A DNA stretch of 64,000 bases from NCBI RefSeq assembly GCF_014596745.1, contig NZ_JABTCF010000004.1, positions 62,001-126,000 of the forward strand, written 5' to 3'. Below, in pieces: positions 16,804 through 26,820 of this stretch. Position numbers and translations under genes: made by a program. Source of the stretch: Maribacter aquimaris (GTDB lineage: Bacteria > Bacteroidota > Bacteroidia > Flavobacteriales > Flavobacteriaceae). A model generated the notes under the pieces. That model did no database searches. It saw nothing but the letters and a program-made list of their open reading frames with translations, and was not told where the DNA came from. Every line of letters begins with the position of its first letter. Position 1 is the first letter of the stretch.

Positions 16804-17748
16804 CTATTCATCCAAGGGTTGGACAACTATGTTTATTTCTTTGACCACAGCTTCCTCTCCATAAACATTGCTCGCCGTCCCGACAAACGTTACCTTATAT
16901 TCTCCGGCCGTATTGAACTGATATTCGTAATCGGGCATTGATGCCGCCATATTCTTAACCAATATTCCTACATCTGAGGTAACATGGGTCAAATCAATGG
17001 GTCCGGATATACACCAAGCCTCTGCGTCAGATGCCGTACCTTCATCAGTGGAGCCCGTAATCACAAAATTAGTGGAACTCACGGCCCAATTATAGGAATT
17101 GACAATATTTCGGCTAATCCATCCTGGACTTGTCGTGGAGGAAATCCCATAATTATTAATCGTTGAGGTACCATGATTCGCAATGATATACGAGGTACTA
17201 TCCGGTAGATTATTTCGTACGGCTAATGATGAAATGGTCCATTTGTTTTGAACAGATCCCGGATAACCCCTATACTTAAAAGCCAAATAAACGGGTTTAT
17301 CAGAAAAATCGGTCAAATCAATGTCTCCCGATGCTTTACTTTCTCCACTATTGGCCCACGCTGCCCGATCGGTAATATCTGACCAATTGGCTGTAGTAAT
17401 TCCCTGGGCCACAGCAGCACTATCCCTTATGCCCTCAATGGAGAAATCCTGGGACACCAATAATTGAAGGGAGGATTCTTGGGTCCCATTTGCCAACTCC
17501 GATTTGAAACTCAAGATTGAGGTCCCTTTTTCGGAAGTACGCTCGAAGTATTCATATCGGTTTCCCACTTCCCCTGAAAAAAAAGTAACAAAGTCCGCAT
17601 TACCCGTCAATTGAAATTGGGCAAGCTCACCTTCCAAATACTCCGTTTTATCCACAGAAACATTTAGAGTAGGAATGTCTACACTATCATCTTGGCAGGC
17701 GGTAAAAAAAACACTTGCCAGTACTATAATCGAATATATATTTTTCAT
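16804..17748 (-). CDS. DUF5017-type surface glycan-binding lipoprotein
   Basis: A 314-residue lipoprotein (SVFFTACQ, lipobox Cys18). It has a short N-terminal beta-domain (LNVSVDKTEYLEGELAQF, FFSGEVGNRYEYFERT), then a jelly-roll-like domain (residues about 100-270), then a C-terminal PKD-like strand region (AGEYKVTFVGTASNVYG). The FSGEVGxRYEY pattern is typical of the DUF5017 family found next to SusD, which is thought to bind glycan at the cell surface. It is 24 bases after SusD and followed by a hairpin, so it closes the sus-type core of PUL-A. Confidence 0.75.
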   Translation of the reverse strand: MKNIYSIIVLASVFFTACQDDSVDIPTLNVSVDKTEYLEGELAQFQLTGNADFVTFFSGEVGNRYEYFERTSEKGTSILSFKSELANGTQESSLQLLVSQDFSIEGIRDSAAVAQGITTANWSDITDRAAWANSGESKASGDIDLTDFSDKPVYLAFKYRGYPGSVQNKWTISSLAVRNNLPDSTSYIIANHGTSTINNYGISSTTSPGWISRNIVNSYNWAVSSTNFVITGSTDEGTASDAEAWCISGPIDLTHVTSDVGILVKNMAASMPDYEYQFNTAGEYKVTFVGTASNVYGEEAVVKEINIVVQPLDE

Positions 17749-17772
17749 TTCTATTTAATCTTTAAATTAAAA

Positions 17773-19374
17773 TTACCAGCCTGGGTTTTGTGTCAATAAT
17801 GGATCAAGCGAAATTTCCCGTACTGGAATAGGTAGGTAATAATCCCTTTCCGAAATATTTACCCCTGCCCGATTGAAAGTAATATGAGTCAATCCGTTGG
17901 CCCTATTAAAATCAACCATTTCACTCATTTCCTCCACCAAAATGCCCCATCGAATTAGATCCATTCTACGAAAACCTTCAAAACACAATTCGGTATACCG
18001 CTCATCTTGAATAATTTCTAGAAACTCATCCTTCGATGTAATATTTTCTATTTCAGAAATTTGAGCCCTGTTCCGTACTCGATTAAGATATTGATGCGCT
18101 TTGGGCGTTGGGCCATTCAACTCATTTTCGGCTTCGGCGGCCATTAATAATACATCTGAAAAACGTAATACCGGGTTGTTGGTTGAGTTATAATTTTTGA
18201 TTTTATCCTCTTCCAGTTCATATTCCCTTCTAAATTTACCGATTCGCCTATATACTAATTTGTTCGGGTCTTCATAAGCCTCGCCTTCTTCATCGATCCA
18301 ATATTCCTTTTCAGGTGGATTGGAATTACGGACAAACAGGTAATCGGCTATGCACCAATCCCTGCGCGTATCCTGATATTCCTCATTGTACTCAAATGTC
18401 TTGAACAATTTAGGGTGTAATCTATATCGTGCCCCAGAATATCCATATTGCGTAAGTTGTTGGGGAATACCATTATGATTCCCCAAATCCCCAATTTCTG
18501 ATGACCCAAAGACTCCTGATGCACCGTCGGTAAAATGACCGATTTCGAAGATACTTTCTTTTGTATCATACTTGTCCTGTATTAGATTGATAAACACTTG
18601 GGCATAATCGGGGTTGAGGTCATGCAACCCTGAATTAATTACTTTCTCTGCCCAAAACAGTGCATTGGTATAGTATTCCCTTATTTGATCTTCTGATTTA
18701 TCTTTTCTATTCAGGAATCCGGCCCTATATAAACTTACCCTTGCCAAAATTCCCTGAACTGCCGATTTTGTAACACGCTCTGCATAGGAATAATCGGTAA
18801 TCGGGTTCACTAAAGATTCCGCTTCTACCATTTCGGCATAGATGAAATCATAAACTTCAGAGGCATTGGTTCGTGCAAAACTCACGTCATTAGCCGACTC
18901 CGTAGGCTCTGTTTTCAACGGCACGGCACCATAATTTTGGACCAACATAAAGTAATAAAACGCCCTAAGGAATTTTGCTTCACCAATAGTTACCATTTTT
19001 TGATCTTCATCCATTTCGGCATCATTAATATTTTTAAGCAAAATATTGGCCCTTTCAATACCTGTATACAAATCCCTCCATATGATACTTACACGAACAT
19101 CGGATGCTGTATAATCATATACTGCAATTGAAGGGCTTGTACTTCCCCAAAACTGATCGGTAGCGTCAAATATAGTTGAGAGACAATCACCTCCACCAAA
19201 TATATAATTGGAACCAATTTTATCATATACAGCATTAAGTGCATATTCAATTTCTGTGTCATTGCTAAAATAGGTAAGTGAGGATGCCATGTCCGTTGGC
19301 TCTGTATCTAGTTTGACACATGAGGTCATGAACCCCACAAGAAGTATATAAATGGAGTATATATATTTTTTCAT
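17773..19374 (-). CDS. SusD/RagB family outer-membrane glycan-binding lipoprotein (PUL-A)
   Basis: A 533-residue lipoprotein (GFMTSCVK, Cys19). It has SusD-like N-terminal TPR helices (TEIEYALNAVYDKI, RANILLKNINDA, GEAKFLRAFYYFMLVQNYG) and the RagB C-terminal domain with VLRFSDVLLMAAEAENELNG and the terminal LTQNPGW. SusD lids the SusC channel and captures oligosaccharides. It lies 25 bases after its SusC partner. Confidence 0.95.
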   Translation of the reverse strand: MKKYIYSIYILLVGFMTSCVKLDTEPTDMASSLTYFSNDTEIEYALNAVYDKIGSNYIFGGGDCLSTIFDATDQFWGSTSPSIAVYDYTASDVRVSIIWRDLYTGIERANILLKNINDAEMDEDQKMVTIGEAKFLRAFYYFMLVQNYGAVPLKTEPTESANDVSFARTNASEVYDFIYAEMVEAESLVNPITDYSYAERVTKSAVQGILARVSLYRAGFLNRKDKSEDQIREYYTNALFWAEKVINSGLHDLNPDYAQVFINLIQDKYDTKESIFEIGHFTDGASGVFGSSEIGDLGNHNGIPQQLTQYGYSGARYRLHPKLFKTFEYNEEYQDTRRDWCIADYLFVRNSNPPEKEYWIDEEGEAYEDPNKLVYRRIGKFRREYELEEDKIKNYNSTNNPVLRFSDVLLMAAEAENELNGPTPKAHQYLNRVRNRAQISEIENITSKDEFLEIIQDERYTELCFEGFRRMDLIRWGILVEEMSEMVDFNRANGLTHITFNRAGVNISERDYYLPIPVREISLDPLLTQNPGW

Positions 19375-19399
19375 AATATTAAACTTAGTTTGATTTAAC

Positions 19400-22300
19400 T
19401 TAAAATTTTATGTTAATTCCAGTGATTAGGGTCCTTTGTCTTGGATAAGGAGAGTAATCAAAGCCAGGAGTCAAGGCTGAATTCCGAGTAGATACCTCGG
19501 GATCAACACCAGAATAGTCGGTCCATGTAATTAAATTTTGCGCAGAAACGTAAGTCCTAAAAGTTCGAATTCCCAATTCTTTCAAAAATTGTGATGGGAT
19601 TGTATACCCTAATGAAACAGTCTTCAACCTAAGAAAAGATCCATCTTCAATTATTCTACTTGAAAAGAGTTGAGGTTCTCCTTTTGCCCTAGGAATATTT
19701 GATGTTTGATTTTCTTCGGTCCAACGATCCGTATAACTCTGATATTGGTTTCTACCTGTTAAGAAGGTACCTTCAAAAACCGACCGATTGGCATTCATTA
19801 CCTCATTACCGTAAGAGAATTGGAAAAAGATACTCAAGTCAAGGTTTTTATAGTTGAAGGAATTGTTAAAGCCACCTACAAAATCTGGATTTGGATTACC
19901 CATAACGGTATAGTCATTCAAACTAATATTTCCATCCCCATCAATATCCTTGTACTTTGCATATCCTGGCAATATATTACTTCGTGTACTTCCGTTGGCA
20001 GGAATTTCCTCCTTTAAAACATAATTCCCGTTAGTTAACTGGTCGAAGTCCTCATATTGATATACTCCTTCATACAAAACCCCATAGAACATGGCAACCG
20101 GCCCACCGATTTTGGCTATATAACTTGGATTACTGTTATAAACCGCACGTGTAGTAGAAGTCAATGAGGACTGATTATCGGTCAATGCCAATACTTTGCT
20201 ACGATTAAATGAAATATTAAAATCTGACTTCCACGTAAAATTATCATTGTCTATGTTTACCGTGTTTAAGGCTAATTCAACTCCTTCGTTTGACACAGAA
20301 CCTATGTTTTTATAGGCCGTTGAAAAACCTGTTGCATAAGGCAATTGGGCATTTAGTAATAGATCCTTAGTTTCCTTATAGTAGTAATCACCTGTGAACG
20401 AAATCCTGTTCTCAAAAAAACCAAGATCAAGTCCAAAATTCAATTGAGAAGTGGATTCCCATTTAAGAGCGGCATTATCCAATCCAGACACATAGGTACC
20501 ACGACCTGGATTTTCATCCCCAAAAGAATACCCTGAATAGTTTGTTGTTCCTATTCCCGATAAATAGGCGAAATCGCTAACTCTATTATTACCAGTAACC
20601 CCATATCCAATTCTGACTTTAGCATTAGAAACAAATTCGATAGGTTTCATGAAACTCTCTTGACTCAGGCGATATGCCAATGCAGCCGAGGGAAAATACC
20701 CCCATCTGTTTTTTGGTGAAAATTTAGATGAGCCATCCGCCCGAATCGTAGCGGTAAAAATGTACTTGGATTTATAATCATAATTTAAGCGAGCAAAATA
20801 AGATTGTAATGCCCAATTGGAGGAAGAAGCCCAAATATAGGTCGGCGTACCTACATCCAGCCCGCTCAAACCTAATTCTTCATCGGTAATCTGAACCGAT
20901 TCACCACCAAACATAGAACTATTATTCTTCTGTTGTGAATACCCTGCCATAACAGTCAATGAATGAACCTTATTAAAGGTATTTCTATAGGTTAGGAGAT
21001 TTTCATTTGAAAAGGTCGTACTACGATAAAACTTTTGATAACCGTTTGGCCCGCGAGACTGAGGATGATAGGGCCCACCATATCGTGTCTCTGAATTATA
21101 AAATGCATTGATTTCGCGCAAATTATCACTAGCTCCACCTGTAATCCGAAATTTCAATCCTTTTATAATAGCCCATTCCAATGAAGCATTACCCAATAAA
21201 CTTCGAGAGATATTTTCACGTAATACATTTTCAGCTTCGATAACGGGATTTACCCGGTAATCTGTTGCAGGATTAACTTCTGGATCCACCAATTGATCTT
21301 CTAGATTCACATCATCCGCTGTGGTAACCGGACGATAACTCCAGATACTGTACATTAAACTGGCACTGGTTGACCCCCCATTGTCAGTAGCAACGATTCC
21401 ATAATTTTCGCTCTTACTATAGTTCACATTGACCTTTGCTTTCAATTTTCTAGTAAGTTCTTGATCAAGGGAAATTCTACCCTGATATCGTTCAAACCCA
21501 GTGTTTATAAATATTCCCTCTTGTTCTAAATAAGAACCGGACATATAATACTTTGTTTTTTCGTTTCCTCCTGAAATTGACAAATTATTACTCTGCATAG
21601 TACCGGTTCGCAACACCTTATCATACCAATCAATCTTTTCGTACGTTTTATAATCCTCCAATGTTCTGCCTGGTTTTTCCAAGTAAACATAAGGTGAGTT
21701 CACTGGATCAATCTCCATCTGTAAAACAGCGAAGTCATAAGGATCCATTGTTTCTATCCTTTTCAAATCATTCTGCAATCCGAAATACCTGTCAAAGCTT
21801 ATTGTCGGCATACCTTCTTTACCACTTTTAGTAGTAATCATTATTACGCCATTGGCACCACGTGCCCCATAAATTGCCGTAGCAGAAGCATCTTTTAATA
21901 TGTCTATTGATTCTATGTCTGACGTATTGATAGAATTGTTGTCATTATCTTCAAGCGCAAAACCATCAACAACATACAAAGGAGAATTGTTTTGTGTAAG
22001 AGAGTTTCCTCCTCTTATCACTATTTCAGGAAGACTTCCAGGCTGGCCATCTCCTGAAACAACAGAAACTCCAGATATACGACCCGCTAAGGCTTCGTCA
22101 AATGACGCAACCGGGGTTTTTTCCAATTCCCCAATTTTCACACTTCCTACACTCCCTGTTAAATCACTCTTTTTTACTGTTCCATAACCAATAACCACCA
22201 CCTCATCAAGGTCCGATACACTTTCCTTTAATTTAACTGTAATTTTGGTCTGCCCTTTAACGGGTACCTCCTTTTTCGCAAAACCAACATAGGAAATCTC

Positions 22301-22867
22301 TAAAATGGCGTTCCCGTTAGCCGTGGAAATATAAAAATTGCCATCAAAATCGGCCGTAACCCCATTGGTTGTGCCCTTTTCTACAATACTGGCCCCAGGT
22401 AAAGGAACACCTCCCATATCCGTCACGGTACCACTTACCCGATATTGCATATTTTGATCTACTACTATCGTCAACTCGCTAATAGTGGAATCTACCTGCT
22501 TTTTTTTAACGACTATGGTTCCTCCATCCGTAAAGTTATACGTAAAGCTTATGGGTGACAAGCATTTTTCCAAAAGCTCCCCAGCCTTAATGACACCCTT
22601 TTTTAAATCGATATTTGGGGCCTTTTTTATAAGGTCATGCCTATAAATAAACTTGTAATCGGTTTGTTTATTGATCAGCCGAAATGCTTGCCTTATTGTC
22701 AAGGACATATCCGTGTCAATAATAATCTCAGCATCTTGGGCCTTACCATTTAGGGGACTTAGTGCAAATGAAATCGAACAGAACATTAAAATAATGGATT
22801 TCATAAAAAGGTGTAAAAGAACTTTGCCCAATGGGCAAGGTGGTCGTTTGGTTAATTTAATTTTCAT
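19400..22867 (-). CDS. SusC/RagA TonB-dependent glycan importer with N-terminal STN domain (PUL-A)
   Basis: A 1155-residue outer-membrane protein. In order: signal peptide; an STN signalling domain (about residues 50-120, MSLTIRQAFRLINKQTDYKF); a carboxypeptidase-D regulatory-like module (VTDMGGVPLPGASIVEKGTT); the TonB box/plug (VVIGYGTVKKSDLTGSVGSV and VIRGGNSLTQNNSPLYVVDG); a 22-strand barrel ending in ITGINIKF. The STN domain marks a transducer that talks to a FecR anti-sigma factor, and the FecR gene is directly upstream (89 bases, with a hairpin between). This points to trans-envelope sigma/anti-sigma control of PUL-A. Confidence 0.96.
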   Translation of the reverse strand: MKIKLTKRPPCPLGKVLLHLFMKSIILMFCSISFALSPLNGKAQDAEIIIDTDMSLTIRQAFRLINKQTDYKFIYRHDLIKKAPNIDLKKGVIKAGELLEKCLSPISFTYNFTDGGTIVVKKKQVDSTISELTIVVDQNMQYRVSGTVTDMGGVPLPGASIVEKGTTNGVTADFDGNFYISTANGNAILEISYVGFAKKEVPVKGQTKITVKLKESVSDLDEVVVIGYGTVKKSDLTGSVGSVKIGELEKTPVASFDEALAGRISGVSVVSGDGQPGSLPEIVIRGGNSLTQNNSPLYVVDGFALEDNDNNSINTSDIESIDILKDASATAIYGARGANGVIMITTKSGKEGMPTISFDRYFGLQNDLKRIETMDPYDFAVLQMEIDPVNSPYVYLEKPGRTLEDYKTYEKIDWYDKVLRTGTMQSNNLSISGGNEKTKYYMSGSYLEQEGIFINTGFERYQGRISLDQELTRKLKAKVNVNYSKSENYGIVATDNGGSTSASLMYSIWSYRPVTTADDVNLEDQLVDPEVNPATDYRVNPVIEAENVLRENISRSLLGNASLEWAIIKGLKFRITGGASDNLREINAFYNSETRYGGPYHPQSRGPNGYQKFYRSTTFSNENLLTYRNTFNKVHSLTVMAGYSQQKNNSSMFGGESVQITDEELGLSGLDVGTPTYIWASSSNWALQSYFARLNYDYKSKYIFTATIRADGSSKFSPKNRWGYFPSAALAYRLSQESFMKPIEFVSNAKVRIGYGVTGNNRVSDFAYLSGIGTTNYSGYSFGDENPGRGTYVSGLDNAALKWESTSQLNFGLDLGFFENRISFTGDYYYKETKDLLLNAQLPYATGFSTAYKNIGSVSNEGVELALNTVNIDNDNFTWKSDFNISFNRSKVLALTDNQSSLTSTTRAVYNSNPSYIAKIGGPVAMFYGVLYEGVYQYEDFDQLTNGNYVLKEEIPANGSTRSNILPGYAKYKDIDGDGNISLNDYTVMGNPNPDFVGGFNNSFNYKNLDLSIFFQFSYGNEVMNANRSVFEGTFLTGRNQYQSYTDRWTEENQTSNIPRAKGEPQLFSSRIIEDGSFLRLKTVSLGYTIPSQFLKELGIRTFRTYVSAQNLITWTDYSGVDPEVSTRNSALTPGFDYSPYPRQRTLITGINIKF

Positions 22868-22912
22868 AAATTTGTACTGGTTTAGTTAAACATAGTTTTA
22901 ATTGATCTACTT

Positions 22913-22951
22913 GGAAAAAGGCTATTGCTGTGGAAGGTGCTGGCCTTTTCC
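22913..22951 (-). promoter_or_regulatory. Intercistronic hairpin between FecR and SusC
   Basis: The arms ggaaaaaggc and gccttttcc pair with one bulged A around a loop of about 20 bases. The hairpin sits between the FecR stop and the SusC start. On the minus strand no T run follows it, so it is more likely an attenuator or mRNA processing/stability element than a strong terminator. Confidence 0.4.
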
Positions 22952-22956
22952 TTTTT

Positions 22957-24120
22957 TTATTTAATAATAATTGTATTATCGTTGATTTCAAATTGCAGTT
23001 GACCCTCGCTTGTGGCTTCTATAAGCTTAAGAATGTCATCTACCGCCTCTGTTCTTTCCAATATTCCCGTAAAAACAAATTGCTTTTGTTTGGCATTGGC
23101 AAATATCACCTCGGTATCATACCATCTAGAGAGGACAGTCATTATTTCCTCCAAAGGTTTCTCATTGAACGAAAACAAACCGTTTACCCATGAGATTTCC
23201 TGGGACACGTCTATTTCCTGTACAACTATTTTATCACTTTCTTGATTAATTCTCGCTTGTTGACTGGGCTTTAGGATTTCATTTACTTCTCCTTTTTTAA
23301 TTCTAATTTTTCCTTCTACCAAGGTAGTGGCCATTATCTGGTCACTATTATAGGCCTTGATATTAAATTCAGTACCCAACACATCTATTTCCTGAGATTT
23401 TGTAAGCACATGAAATGCTGATCCCTTGTGAGCTGTACTTGGCGAAACTTTAAAATAAGCCTCTCCGTAGAGTAGTTCCACATTGCGGGTAAGACCCTCT
23501 ACAAAGGTCACTGGATATTTTAATTTGGTTTCAGAATTTAACCAAACTTCCGTACCATCAGATAGCTGGACATAAAACTGGCCTCCCCTTGGAATGGTCA
23601 AGTAATTATAAGACTGCTCTTTTTCAATCGCATCACTTTGCCCCTTATCGGCATATACCAATTCCTCCCCATTGCTTTTGACTTTTCCAGTTTCAAACTT
23701 TTTCCCTTTTTCCAAAGCCACCTCATCCCCGTTTTCCAGGGTAAGAATAGCCTTATCTGTACCTGCCTCAATCACAATGGATTGTTTTTCAAATTCAGGT
23801 TTACCAACCTTATCAATATAGTAGAACTGATAAAAGGTAGCACCAAGTATCAGCACTAGCGAAGCAGCAACGGCCATTCGCTTAAATAGATTCGTCTTAT
23901 TTTTCCATCGAACGACCTTAAGCTTATTCCTTATTTCCTTTTTTGCTTTATCAACATCGTATTTTGCCATGGAAAGTGTACTTAGATAATGTATTTTAAC
24001 AAAATTATTGAAGACAATTGTCCCTTTCTCTTTTTTAATCCATTCTTCCAGAATTTCCAGCTCGGAACTATCTGCCTCTCGGTTCAAGTACTTAATGATT
24101 ATTTTTTCTATTTCGGTCAT
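22957..24120 (-). CDS. FecR-family anti-sigma factor
   Basis: A 387-residue single-pass inner-membrane protein. A cytoplasmic N-terminal sigma-binding segment (residues 1-80, IKYLNREADSSELEILEEWI) precedes a transmembrane helix (about 84-104, AVAASLVLILGATFYQF). The FecR domain follows (GGQFYVQLSDGTEVWLNSET, VLGTEFNIKAY), then a C-terminal DUF4974 STN-like domain (FNEKPLEEIMTVLSRWYDTE). It should hold the ECF sigma factor inactive until SusC signals. Normally sigma and FecR genes are adjacent and co-directional. Here the sigma gene is 2.7 kb away on the other strand with a GH29 gene between. Confidence 0.94.
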   Translation of the reverse strand: MTEIEKIIIKYLNREADSSELEILEEWIKKEKGTIVFNNFVKIHYLSTLSMAKYDVDKAKKEIRNKLKVVRWKNKTNLFKRMAVAASLVLILGATFYQFYYIDKVGKPEFEKQSIVIEAGTDKAILTLENGDEVALEKGKKFETGKVKSNGEELVYADKGQSDAIEKEQSYNYLTIPRGGQFYVQLSDGTEVWLNSETKLKYPVTFVEGLTRNVELLYGEAYFKVSPSTAHKGSAFHVLTKSQEIDVLGTEFNIKAYNSDQIMATTLVEGKIRIKKGEVNEILKPSQQARINQESDKIVVQEIDVSQEISWVNGLFSFNEKPLEEIMTVLSRWYDTEVIFANAKQKQFVFTGILERTEAVDDILKLIEATSEGQLQFEINDNTIIIK

Positions 24121-25136
24121 TCCTTGTTCAACTTCTATACAACTAATACGTTTAATAATTACAAACCCCTTTATTTTTTATTCTTTTTTTTGAAAAATTA
24201 CAAATATAAATCCACCCCATTAAGAATAACCTATTTATCACAGTGAATCAAAGAAAATATTTTGGATCTAGATATTAATTTAAAATGATTTTAAAACCTA
24301 TAACGTTTTTCAGTCCCTATTATCAAAAATTACAACAATGTACTATGGTTAAGTCATGACAATAGGTTAATAAAAATCGGATAACCAGTTTGTTTTAAAC
24401 ATTTAACTCTTTATACAAAACCAATCTCTATTACAAACCATCATTGGAGGGGTACCGATAAAGCATCAGTTATTACCAATCATGGGGGGGGCTAAACTTC
24501 GAATGTGATTCCATTTTGGTATTTAAATCAAAGATCTAACTAGCCAAAGGGGTATAAATCTGAATCATGCTACAACTAAATAATAAAAAAACATAATCTT
24601 ATCTATACCAAATAAATTAGAGCTCCATTTTAATTTCAGTGCCCACAATTTTCCATTGTTAAATAGTCACAAAAAGTCAGTATCTTAAATTTAAGAACAA
24701 TTACAACAAAGACGGCAGTGGTCTTTTAAGATGAATTTGAAAACTTAATTTAAAAGTAAAGCACGGTTTCCCATGCTTTACTAAACTAAACTAACTCAAA
24801 ACTAACACATTACCATTATACTTATGGTTGTTGCTCTAGAATATTTTAAATAAAAAAATCATATTAAATATTCATTAAAACGTTCAACAAATTTCTAATT
24901 GTTCTGGGATTACTTTATATACCTTAAAATATTGTCCTTTCGGGTTTAAATGAACTTTTCAGAAATGATAATTCCAAAAGAATAAATACTTTACGGTAAA
25001 TCGAGAATATGCATGAAAATCCATCACAGCAATTAAAGGCAAACTGCCTAAACAATCCGAATACTCCTATTTCCTTTTTTACTCGTACCTATTGTATTAT
25101 ATAGTAACACACTATTTAGGAGTATATTTCAAACTA
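24121..25136. other. Gene-free 1-kb region upstream of FecR
   Basis: Very AT-rich; no convincing ORF. It contains a copy of the sigma-gene upstream sequence (24141-24230), a G8 run (24484-24491), and a hairpin at 24755-24782 with 9-base arms (agtaaagca). The hairpin lies about 350 bases beyond the GH29 stop. The FecR promoter must lie here, but I cannot pin it down. The remainder looks like decayed DNA with no recognisable gene. Confidence 0.6.
24141..24230. repeat. Copy of the sigma-factor upstream region near FecR
   Basis: Aligns in the same orientation with 26722-26810. The exact shared blocks are aactaatacgtttaa, acccctttattttt and attaagaataac; identity in between is lower (about 75% overall by eye). 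The two copies bracket the GH29 gene. Confidence 0.55.
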
Positions 25137-26519
25137 TTAAGGTTGGAATTTTAAGACCCATGCATGTTTACTTCTAGGTTTCCTCTGCAATTCTGTAGGG
25201 ATTTCAACGATAAAACCTTCTCCATTATCATTCCAATTTAATGGCTTTTTATAGCCAAGCAAAAACACTTGACTTCCTTTTTTAGGTTGCATGGAAGAAA
25301 TAGCTATTTTTGCGGGCATTTTAGTTTCACTTTCTTTTGGGAGATAAAACGCATAAACGGCATCCTTTTTTTTAGTAAATACCAGTTTGGTCTCATGGTA
25401 GGGTGATATTGGCTTTGTTCCATATATTGCTTCGCTATTTATTTGCATCCAGTCACCAATCCCCTTTAACCGTTCATATGCCGTTGGATCAAAATCACCA
25501 TTGGGCCCGGGTCCAACATTCAACAAAAAGTTTCCCCCTCTCGAAACGATTTTAACCAATAACTGAACCAATTCATAAACCGATTTGTACTCATCCCCTG
25601 GTTTATACGACCATGATTTCCCCATAGTCATACAGGTTTCCCATGGATAGTCCAACGCTTGATCCGGCACCTGTTGTTCTGGAGTTCTATAGTTCTCGTA
25701 TTTAGTGTAGGTATGGCGGGCCACCATCAGTGCTTGGGGCTGATTCGCCTTGATCACTTTTTCAAAACGGGCCCAATCTACCTTTTTATCCTTTGATACA
25801 TCGCACAGGTCGAACCATAACATCCCCAATTTTCCATAGTTACTCGTCAATTCATCCAGTTGATTGTAAATAAAGTCATTAAATCCCTGCCATTTTTCTG
25901 GGTATTTTTCTGGAGAATAGTTGATATGGCGGTCAAATGGCGGAAAATAATCCCACCAAAAATCGTTATGATGCCAATCAGAAATAGAATAATATGCACC
26001 GGCCATAAAATCCTTAGAACGAAAAGCATCAAATATTTCCTTTGTTACATCTGCTCTTGGGTGTGAACTGAAAGGGGTCTTAGGGCTAGTGATTTTATAG
26101 TCAGATTCTTGAGTGTCATACATATTGAAACCATCATGATGTTTGGTTGTGAATACCATATATTTCATCCCCGCATATTTAGCTGCTTCCGCCCATTTTT
26201 CCGGACTAAAATTTACTGGGTTAAATGTGGTCTGAAGTTTTTCATATTCCTTGACGTAGTCGTAATAATTTTGTCCTTCTGGACGTACTGATGTAAAACT
26301 TCTATCTTCTGGGCATAAGGACCAAGATTCAACAATACCCCACTGACTATAGGTCCCCCAATGCAGGAAAAGCCCAAATTTCAAGTCTTGCCATTCTTCA
26401 AGGGTTTCCATTTTCTTTTGCTCCTTCGGATATTGATACGGAGGGTGTTTGTCCTGGGCGTTTGCCAAACCCGTAAAAAGCAAAAAGGTCAAAAGCACAT
26501 TTCTTAATTTAAAATTCAT
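25137..26519 (-). CDS. GH29 alpha-L-fucosidase
   Basis: A 460-residue protein with a signal peptide (LLFTGLANAQ). It has the GH29 (beta/alpha)8 hallmarks: KFGLFLHWGTYS (residue 48 on), AKYAGMKYMVFTTKHHDGF (His127, His128), the nucleophile segment LGMLWFDLCD (Asp237) and RGGNFLLNVGPGPNG. A short beta-domain follows. The enzyme releases terminal alpha-L-fucose with retention. It lies between FecR and the ECF sigma gene, is divergent from the sigma gene, and is bracketed by a repeated upstream sequence, so it looks inserted. It belongs to the conventional GH29 type, unlike the shorter-loop forms of PUL-B. Confidence 0.92.
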   Translation of the reverse strand: MNFKLRNVLLTFLLFTGLANAQDKHPPYQYPKEQKKMETLEEWQDLKFGLFLHWGTYSQWGIVESWSLCPEDRSFTSVRPEGQNYYDYVKEYEKLQTTFNPVNFSPEKWAEAAKYAGMKYMVFTTKHHDGFNMYDTQESDYKITSPKTPFSSHPRADVTKEIFDAFRSKDFMAGAYYSISDWHHNDFWWDYFPPFDRHINYSPEKYPEKWQGFNDFIYNQLDELTSNYGKLGMLWFDLCDVSKDKKVDWARFEKVIKANQPQALMVARHTYTKYENYRTPEQQVPDQALDYPWETCMTMGKSWSYKPGDEYKSVYELVQLLVKIVSRGGNFLLNVGPGPNGDFDPTAYERLKGIGDWMQINSEAIYGTKPISPYHETKLVFTKKKDAVYAFYLPKESETKMPAKIAISSMQPKKGSQVFLLGYKKPLNWNDNGEGFIVEIPTELQRKPRSKHAWVLKFQP

Positions 26520-26721
26520 AATTGGTATTAAATAATTTATGTTTATTTCTTTGATTCCAAGATGGATATCACTAACAAAAGAATTGATATCCTGAAGTTT
26601 GTCATCTTGCCACTATTAATGGTTTTTCCTATTCTCTGTGAATTGTACTGTATTAAAAGATGCCATGTGACATGTTCAAGATCTTAATAATCATATTTTC
26701 TATTTTTAGGTACATTTTTAA

Positions 26722-26810
26722 AACTAATACGTTTAAAATTTGAATACCCCTTTATTTTTAATGATTTTTTTAGATATTTGTAAACATCAACCCTGCATAT
26801 TAAGAATAAC
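26722..26810. repeat. Sigma-factor upstream region (partner of 24141-24230)
   Basis: This stretch ends 10 bases before the sigma-factor ATG and so includes its leader and probably its promoter. Its partner lies in the FecR upstream region. Together they bracket the GH29 gene. Confidence 0.55.
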
Positions 26811-26820
26811 ATACTTATAT

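Noticed and set aside
24484-24491. G8 run as a second phase-variable site
   Set aside because: It lies in non-coding DNA with no adjacent start codon or promoter that I can recognise.
26740-26820. Upstream extension of the sigma-factor frame
   Set aside because: The 27 extra codons are not sigma-like and fall in the repeated upstream region; the ATG at 26821 gives the normal ECF length.
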